Assembly (NCBI RefSeq): GCF_040049295.1
Contig: NZ_JBDZDQ010000002.1
Span: 863,415 to 927,414 of the forward strand
Length of the DNA stretch: 64,000 nt
DNA from: Sphingomonas sp. KR3-1
Lineage (GTDB): Bacteria > Pseudomonadota > Alphaproteobacteria > Sphingomonadales > Sphingomonadaceae
Direction: 5' to 3'
Of this stretch, positions 9,099 to 18,000 are shown in pieces. How positions within the stretch are numbered: the first letter of the stretch is position 1; the number at the start of each line of letters is the position of its first letter. The notes beneath the pieces are model-generated. The model searched no databases. It was not told where the DNA came from and saw only the letters and a program-made list of their open reading frames with translations. Both the position numbers and the translations under genes were made by a program.

Positions 9099-12000
9099 TT
9101 ACTGGCCGGCCAGCTCCTCCTCGACGTCGAGGTTGCTGTCGTCGAGCTGGATGATGATCGCGGTGTAGCCGAGGCGGAGCAGCTCGCCGAGGCGCTGGAC
9201 GTTGTTGACCACCACCGCCGGGCGCTGGCCGCCCGAGCCGTTGCCCGCCGGCGCGATCAGGCCGAGCGCGAGGCCGGCGGGGAGCTGGACCTCGCCATTG
9301 GTCGAGACCGTGCCGTGCGCCGGGATGATGAAGGTGTCGATCAGGATCTGGCGCGCGTCGGTGGTGCCGTTGCCCACCACCGGCTGGTCGTTGACCACGA
9401 AGCTGCCCTGGTCGTTGGTGTGGATCTCGCTGAACACGCCGGTGACGGTGCCGCCGGGTGCGGTGACGGTGACCACGGCGCCGTTGACCGAGACGTCCAC
9501 CGGCCGGGTCGAAGTCAGCGTGATCGCGGTCGGGCTGGTATAGTTGCCGGTGATCGCGCCGTTGCTGGTGACGCTCACGCCGCCATTGCCGGTCACCGTC
9601 GCGTTGACGCTGCCGGTCTGCGAGGCGATCGACGCCGTGCCCGGCGTGGTCACGCTCGAGGTGACGCCGCCGCTGGTGGTGGTGATGCCGACCGGCCCGT
9701 TCGCGGCGATCGAGCCGCCGATCGCGCCGCTGGTGCTGCTCAGCGTCGTCGCCCCGCCCGAGGTGACCGCGGCGTTGATCGCGCCGGCGGTGGTCTGCAG
9801 GTTCACGCCGCCGGTCGCCGTCACCGAGCCGGTGATCGCGCCGAGGCTGGAGAGGATGACGTCGCTCTGCGAGGTGATCGTGCGCGTGACGTTGCTGTCA
9901 TACTGCGCGTTCACCGCGCCGCCCGCGATAATCGAGCCGCTGCCCGATCCGCCCGCATCGATCGTCACCGAGCCGCCGGCCTTGATCGGCCCGCTCTCGT
10001 TGCCCGCCACCACGGCGTTGACGCTGCCCAGCGTGTCGAGCGTGTTCGCGCTGAACAGCTGCGATCCGCTGAGGATCGAGTTGAAGTTGCCCGCCAGCTT
10101 CACCGTTGCCGCGGTGAAATTGTGCGCGGTGACGCTGAGCGTGCCGAGGCGGAGCGCGTCGCTGCCGAGGTTGCCCAGCGTCACGTCGCCGCTGTTCACG
10201 GTGATCCCGTTGCCGGCGGTGAACACGACATTCTGCGCGGCATTGGTCGTGCCGATCAGGTTGGGCGCGATCGCGATGTTGCCACCCGCGCCGCCCGGAA
10301 TGCTGGTGTTGAGCGTCGTGGTGCCCTGGGTGAGGCGGACGGTCGCGCCTGCGCCGCCGGTGAAGGCCAGGCTGTTCGCCGCATAGGTCGCGCCGTTCAG
10401 CACGGTCGCGCCGGCGTTGATCGAGGTCGCGCCGAGGCGGCGGACCGCGCCGAGAGTGCCGAGCGTCGCCGTGCCGGTGCCGGCATCGAGCGTCAGGCTC
10501 TGGCCGCCCGCCACCGCCGCGTCGACCGCGCCGAGCGTGATGCCGCCATTGCCGCTGGTCACGCTGGTGTTGCCGGCAAGGCTGGCGGCGCCGGTGACGG
10601 TGAAGGCCGCGCCGCCGGTGGTGTAGGCGCCGTTGAGGCTGGTCGCGCCGGTATAGGCCTGCGCGCCGCTGGTCGCCGCCCCGCTGGTCGCGATCGTGGC
10701 GCCGGTGACGCTGAGGCCCGACAGGCCGGTGACCGCGCCGAGCGAGGCGCTGCCCGCGCCGGCATTGACGGTCAGGCTGCCGGTGCCGCCCACATTGCCC
10801 AGCGTGGCGTTGCCGGTGGTGGTCACGCTGGTGCTGCTGCCCAGCACCGTGGCACCCGAGATGAAGCTGCTGGCGGTGTATGCCCCGTTCAGCGTGATCG
10901 CGCCGGTGTAGCTCTGCGCGCCGGTGGTGGCGACGCCCGAAGTGGCGATCGTCGTGCCCGTCGCGGAGAGCGAGGCGAGGCCCGAGGCGGCGCCCAGCGT
11001 CACGCCGGTGCCGGCACTGAGCGCCAGCGCGTTGCCGCCGCCGGCCACGGTGCCGAGGCTGGTGTTGCCCGTGGTCGAGACGCTGGTCGCGCCGCCGAGC
11101 GTGGTGGCGCCGCTGGTGAAGCTGCTCGCGGTGTAGCTGCCGTTCAGCGTCGTCGCGCCGGTGTAGCTCTGCGCGCCGGTGGTGACGGCGCCCGAGGTGG
11201 CGATCGTCGCGCCGGTGGCGGAGAGCGAGGTGAGGCCGGTCGCGGCGCCCAGGGTGACGCTGCCGGTAGCGGTGACCGTCAGGCTGTTCGCGCCGCCCAG
11301 CGTGCCGAAGCTCGCATTGCCGCCGCTGCTGACGGCGGTGTTGCCGCCGAGCGTGGTGGCGCCGCTGGTGAAGCTGCTCGCGGTGTAGGTGCCGTTGAGG
11401 CTGGTCGCGCCGGTGTAGCTCTGCGCGCCGGTGGTGGCGACGCCCGAGGTGGCGATCGTCGCACCGGTTGCGGTGAGCGAGGCGAGACCCGAGGCGGCGC
11501 CCAGCGTCACGCCGGAGCCGGCGGTGAGCGTCAGCGCGTTGCCGCCGCCCGTCACCGCGCCGAGGCTGGCGTTGCCGGTGGTCGAGACGCTGGTCGCGCC
11601 GCCGAGCGTGGTGGCGCCGGCGGCGAAGCTGCTGGCTGCGTAGGTGCCGTTCAGCGTGGTCGCGCCGCTATAGCTCTGCGCGCCCACCGTCGAGGCGCCC
11701 GCCGTGGCGATGGTCGCGCCGGTCACCGAGAGCGAAGCGATGCCGCTCACCGCGCCGAGCGAGGCGCTGCCGGTGCCGGCGTTGACGGTCAGGCCGCCGG
11801 CGCCGCCCACGGTACCGAAGCCCGCATTGCCGCCGCCGGTGGTGACGCTCGCGGCGTTGACCGTGGTCGTGGCGCCGTTGACCGCGAAGCTGCCGCCGCC
11901 GGTGGTGTAGGCGCCGTTCAGCGTGGTCGCGCCGGTGTAGCGCTGCGCGCCGCTGGTGGCGACGCCCGAGGTGGCGATCGTCGCACCGGTTGCGGTGAGC

Positions 12001-15000
12001 GAGGCAAGGCCCGAGGCCGCACCCAGCGCCACGCCGGCACCGGCGGTGAGCGTGAGCGCGTTGCCGCCGCCGGCCACGCTGCCGAGGCTGGCGTTGCCGG
12101 TGGTCGAGATGTTGGTCGCGCCGCCGAGCGTGGTGGCGCCCGAAGCGAAGCTGCTGGCGCTGTAGGTGCCGTTGAGGCTGGTCGCGCCGACAAAGCTCTG
12201 CGCGCCGCTGGTGGTGGCGCCCGAGGTGGCGATGTTCGCGCCGGTCGCGGAAAGCGAAGCGATCCCGCTCACGGCACCCAACGTCACGTTGCCGGTGCCG
12301 GCATCGACCGTGAGGCCACCTGCGCCGCCGACCGTGCCGAAGCCCGCATTGCCACCACCGGTGACGACGCTCACCGCGTTGACCGCGGTCGCGGCGCCGT
12401 TGACCGTGAAGCTGCTGCCGCCCGTCGTGTAGGCGCCGTTCAGCGTCGTCGCGCCGGTATAGTTCTGCGCGCCCGAAGTGGCGGCGCCCGAGGTCGCGAT
12501 CGTGCCGCCGGTGACGTCGAGCGCGCCGAGCCCGGTCGCCGCGCCGATCGTCGCCGTGCCCGCGCCGGCGTTCACGCTCAGGTTGCGGCCCGCGCCGCTT
12601 ACCGAACCCAGCGTCGCCGCGCCGCCATTGGTGGCGATGCTGGTCGCGCCGGTCAGCGTCGCGCCGCCCTGCACGGTCAGGCTGCCGCCGCCGGTGGTGT
12701 AGCTGCCGCCGAGCGCGGTCGCGCCGGTGTAGCTCTGGTCGCCGCTGGTCGCGACGCCGGCGGTGACGATGTCGGCACCGGCTGCGCTCAGGCCGGTGAG
12801 GCCGCTGACCGCGCCGCCGAAGAACACCGAGCCCGTGCCGGCATCGGCGCCGAGCTGGTGCGCGCCGCCGACCGTGCCGGAGAAGTCGATGTCGCCGCCG
12901 TTGCTGCTGACATTGGTGGTGCCGGCGAGCGTGGCGGTGCCATTGACGACGAAGCCGTCGCTGCCGGTAGCATAGCTGCCGCCGAGCGTGGTGGCGCCGT
13001 TGTAGCTCTGCCCGCCGGTGGTGGTGGCGCCCGCGGTCGAGATGGTCGCGCCGGAGACGCTGAGCGAGGCGAGGCCGTTCGCGGTGCCGAGCGTGACCGC
13101 GCCGGTATCGGCGTCCACGACCAGATTGTGCCCGCCGTCGAGGCTGGCGAAGGAGATCGCGTCGCCGCCGGTGCTGACCTCGGCATCGCCGGCCAGCGTG
13201 GCGAGCCCGGAGACGGTGAAGCTGCCGCCGGCGCTATAGGTGCCGTCAAGCGAGGTCGCGCCGGTGTAGAGCTGCGCGCCGCTCGTGAAGGCGCCGTTGG
13301 TCAGGATGGTGCTGCCGGTCGCGGTCAGGCTGGCGAGATCGGCCAGGCCGATCGATACCGTGCCGGTGCCGTTGAGCGTCAGGCCATAGGGCGAGGTGAT
13401 CGCGCCGAGCGTGATGCTGTTGCCGCTCAGCACCGTGTCGCCGGTCAGCACCAGACCGTCGGCGAAGCTCAGCGCGCCGCTGGCGGTGATGCTGGTGCCG
13501 ATATTGGTGCCTGCCGCGCCCGCGCCGAAGCTTAGGCTGTTCACCGAGATCGGGCCGGCGATGTTCAGCACGCGCAGTGCGTTGAGCGTCACGTCCTCGG
13601 CATAGCTGCCCGAGGCGATGTAGACCGTGCCGCCCGCGACGACGCCGCTCAGGCCGGCCTGCAGATTGGCGAGCGTGCGCAGGCTGCCCTGCGCGCCGGC
13701 GGTGCCGGTCGGGTCGACATAGGCGCGGGTGCGGTTGGCGGCGCTATAGCCCTGGTTGTAGACGGCCATGCCGCCATTGGCGCTCGACAGCGCGAGCAGG
13801 CGGGCCTGTTCGCTGAGCGGGGTGTTGGTGCCGAGCGCGCCGCCCGAGGCGGTGATCGTCGATCCGTTCCAGATGCCGTTCAGATAGGCGATGACGCCCC
13901 ATTCGTTGCCGAACGTGCCTTCGCGGTTGCCGGCGATGGTGAGGTTCGACCCGTCGGTATACTGGACCGAGATCGCCGACTTGGTGTTGTCGATCAGGTT
14001 GTTGGTGAGCGACGTATTGGCGTTGCGGCCGTCGATCAGGATGCCGTTGCGGACATCGTGGATGTTGTTGCCGGTGACGGTGACGTTGTCCGCACCGTTC
14101 GACACGACAATGCCGCGCGTGACCGTCGGCCAGGCATAGGTGACATAGCTCTGATTGGCGTCGCCGAAGATCTCGAAGCCGGTGACGGTCACGCCGTCGG
14201 CGTTGATCGTGATGCCGTTGTCGCCGCCATGGCTGGCGTCGATCTTCGCGCCGTTGGCGCCGAGCAGCTGCACGCCGTTGGCGGTGATCAGGCTGCCCGA
14301 GGCATAGGTGCCGGCGCCGACATTGATCGTGCCGCCCGCGCGGACGTCGCGCGTCGCCGCGCTGATCTGCAGCCCGTCGGTAACGGTGAAGACGTTGCTG
14401 AACGCCGTGCCGGTATAGCCTTCGATCGAGCTGGTGTTCGCCGCACCCAGGCCGAGCGCCCAGGCGGTCGCGTCGGCCAGGTCGGTGCGGAAATAGGTGA
14501 ACTGGCTGCCGTCGCTGCGCGAGCCGGTGTTGCGCACCGCATAGCCATAGCCGCTCAGGTTGAGCTGGCCGAAGCCCTGCGTCGTCGATTCGAGCTGGGC
14601 GAACAGGCCGTTCGCTTCCTCGAAGTCGTTGTCGGAGGCGGCGATGTTGATGTCGGTGGTCTGGCCGTCATAGCCGCCCGCGCGGTTGGTCTGGTAGAGC
14701 GCGACGCCGCCCCAATTGTTGTTCAGCGTGTGCACGCCGGCCAGCAGCACATTGGCGCTGTCGGTGATCTGCACGCCGGCGCCTTCGGTGCCCTGGCCGT
14801 CCGCACTGAAGTTGGTGATGGTGACGCCGACGGCGCCGTTGATGTCGAGCTCGGCGCGGCGCGAGCCCTTCACGGTCACGTCGCTGATCGTGACGTTGCT
14901 GATCCGCTGCGCAGCCGAATAGGCGACCGGGTCCGGCTGGACCTTGATGCCGTAATTGCCGCCCGAGAGCTGGCTGCCGAGCAGCGTGAAGTTGCTCAGC

Positions 15001-18000
15001 GTGGTGTTGTCCGCGAACACGCCGATCGTGCCGAGGCCGCCGCCGTCGTTGACGGCGCGGCCGTCGATGATCGTGCCGGCCTGCGACTGGCCGATCAGGC
15101 TGATCGACTTGCTGATCGCCAGCTGCGAGCCGAGCACATAGGTGCCGTCGAGGATGCGGACCGTGTCGCCGTTCTGCGCGCGCGCGATCGACGCGCCGAT
15201 CGTGCTGGTGATGCGGATGTCGGGATCGCCGCCCGCCGTGGTGGTGGCGCGCGCGGCGTTGGTGCTGCCCTCATAGGCGAGCACGCCGCCCTGCAGGAAG
15301 CTGTTGCCGTTGTTGCGGAACACATCGTCCCAGGCAAAGCCGCTGCTCAGCAGTCCGACCGTGCGCACGGGCACGTCGACGTCGAAGATATTGCCGGTCA
15401 CGGTCACCGCGCCGGCATAGAGCTGCTGCCAGGGCGTGGTGGGCATATAGCCCTGGATCTGGAAGCCGCGCATCCCGGCCAGATCGCTGGTCAGGTAGTT
15501 GTCCGAGAAGATGCGGTTCGAGGCGTCGGTGGTGCGGCCGGCGCCGCCGGCCACGACGACCATCGCGCTGGCATAGGTGCCGCCGTAGAACTTGTTGCCG
15601 GTGATCGTGAAGCTCTCGACACGCTCGTGCCCGGCATCGTCGAAATCGTCGATATAGAGGTTGGCGGCGGTCTCGTTGCCGCGGTTGTCGATCACCGAGT
15701 TCGTCAGGGTGAAGCGGTTGCCGATCACCTCGATCGTCTTGTTGTCGCCATTGGCGGCGGGCAGGAAGCCCAGCCCCTCGATCGTGACGCCCGAGCCCGA
15801 GATGAAGTGCTGCGCGCCGAAGCCCGACTGATAGGCGGCGGCGATATAGGCGACGACGTCGTCGGCATTGGTGATCAGGTTGCCCGCGGCATCGACGCCG
15901 CGGATCGTGATGTCGTTCTTGGCGACGTAGAGCCCGAAGGTCTGCGATCCGGCGCCGCCATAATAATCGACGCCGGTCACGCCCTCGAGATAGGTGCCGG
16001 GGCCGACATTGATCGTCGCGCCCGCCCGCGCGTCGCGCGTCGCGGCGTTGATGCCCAGGCCGTTGACCACGATGAAGACGTTGGTGCCCGCGCTGCCGGT
16101 CCAGCCCTCGATCGAGCTGCTCGTCGGCGTGGCGAGGCTCAGCGCATAGCTGGTCGCGTCGTTCAGGCTGGTGCGGAAGAAGGTGAACTGGCTGCCATCG
16201 GGGCGGAAGGCGGCGTTGCGGACGATATAGTCATGGCCCGCGATGCTGAGCGTGCCCGGATCGTTGATCGCCGAGCTGTCCTGCAGGTACAGCCCGTTGC
16301 TCTCGCCGAAGCTGTTGTTGCCCTCGATCGTGATGCCGGTGAGCTGCTGGGTGCTGCCGGTGGCGCCGTTCGCCTGGTAGAGCGCCAGCCCGCCCCAGGC
16401 ATTGCCCGCGGTGCTGCTGTTGCGCACGGTCACATTGGCGCTGTCGGTGATCGTGATGCCGTTGCCGGCCAGCGCGCCGGTCACGCTGACATTGTCGAGC
16501 GTCGCGCCGACCACCGAATTCAGGTCGAGCCCGGTCTTGCGCGAGCCGCTGATCGAGACGTTGCTGATTGCGAAATTGTCGACCCGGCCATTGCCGTTCG
16601 TGTCGCCCGCGCCGACCTCGACCTTGAGGCCATAGGTCGAGTTGCTGATCGCGTTGGGGGCGAGCAGGCTGAAGCCGCTCAGCGTGACGTTGTCGGCGTG
16701 GACGCGCATGCCATAGACGCTCAGCGCCGAGGCGTCGAAGATCACGCCCGCCTCGCTCGCGCCGACCAGCGTCAGTGCGCGCTGGAGGAACAGCGTGTTC
16801 GACAGCGTGTAGGTGCCGTTGGCGACATAGAGCGTGCCGCCCGAGACCACCGCATCGACGCCCGCCTGGACGCTGCTGATCGTGGTGCGCTGGCTGCCCT
16901 GGCCGTTCGCGGTGCCGGCGGTGTTGACATAGGCGCGGGTGCGGTTGGCGGCGCTATAGCCCTGGTTGTAGACGGCCATGCCGCCGTTCGCGGCCGACAG
17001 CGCGAGCAGGCGAGCCTGTTCGCTGAGCGGGGTGTTGGCGCCCAGCGCACCGCCCGAGGCGGTGATCGTCGATCCGTTCCAGATGCCGTTCAGATAGGCG
17101 ATGACGCCCCATTCGTTGCCGAACGTGCCTTCGCGGTTGCCGGCGATGGTGAGGTTCGAGCCGTCGGTATACTGGACCGAGATCGCCGACTTGGTGTTGT
17201 CGATCAGATTGTTGGTGAGCGACGTATTGGCGTTGCGGCCGTCGATCAGGATGCCGTTGCGGACGCCGCGGATCGTGTTGCCGCTGACGGTGACGTTGTC
17301 GGCACCGTTGGCGATGACGAAGCCGCGGGTGATCGTCGGCCAGGCATAGGTGACATAGCTCTGGTCGGCGGCGCCGAAGATGTCGAAGCCCGAGACGCTG
17401 ACATTGTCGCCGCTGATCGTGATCGCATTGTCGCCGTCATGCGTCGCGTCGATCCTGGCGCCGGCGGCACCGACCAGGGTCACGCCATTGGCGGTGATCA
17501 GGCTGCCCGAGGCATAGGTGCCCGCGCCGACATTGATCGTGCCGCCGGTGCGGACGTCGCGCGTCGCCGAGCTGATCTGCAGCCCGTCGCTCACCGTGAA
17601 GATGTTGGTGAAGGCGGTGCCGCTATAGCCCTCGAGCGAGCTGCCCGAGGCGCCGAGCGCCAGTGCGAACGCCGTCGCCCTGGTCAGGTCGGTCTGGAAC
17701 CAGACGAACTGCGCGGCGTCGGCGCGCGAGCCGATGTTGCGCACCGCATAGTTGAACCCGGTCAGGTTCAGCTGGCCGAAGCTCTGCGTCGTCGAATCGC
17801 GCTGGGTGAAGAGGCCATTCGCTTCCTCGAAGACGTTCTGGTTCGCATCGATGTTGATGTTGGTGGTCTGGGCGTTGTAGCCGCTCGCCGAATTGCTCTG
17901 GTAGAGCGCGACGCCGCCCCAATTGTTGCCCAGCGTGTGCACGCCGGTGAGCGTCACGTTCGAGCTGTCGGTGATCTGGATGCCGGCGCCGTCGGTGCCC

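Noticed and set aside
10440..13400. CRISPR-like regular repetition
   Set aside because: The period is about 262 bp, the repeats are coding and imperfect, and there are no short direct repeats with unique spacers.
9063..13535. 1,490-codon open frame on the plus strand opposite tpsA
   Set aside because: Its protein is Arg/Ala/Asp/Gly-rich with no signal peptide or domain and mirrors the tpsA repeats. High GC and biased codons keep the antisense frame open.
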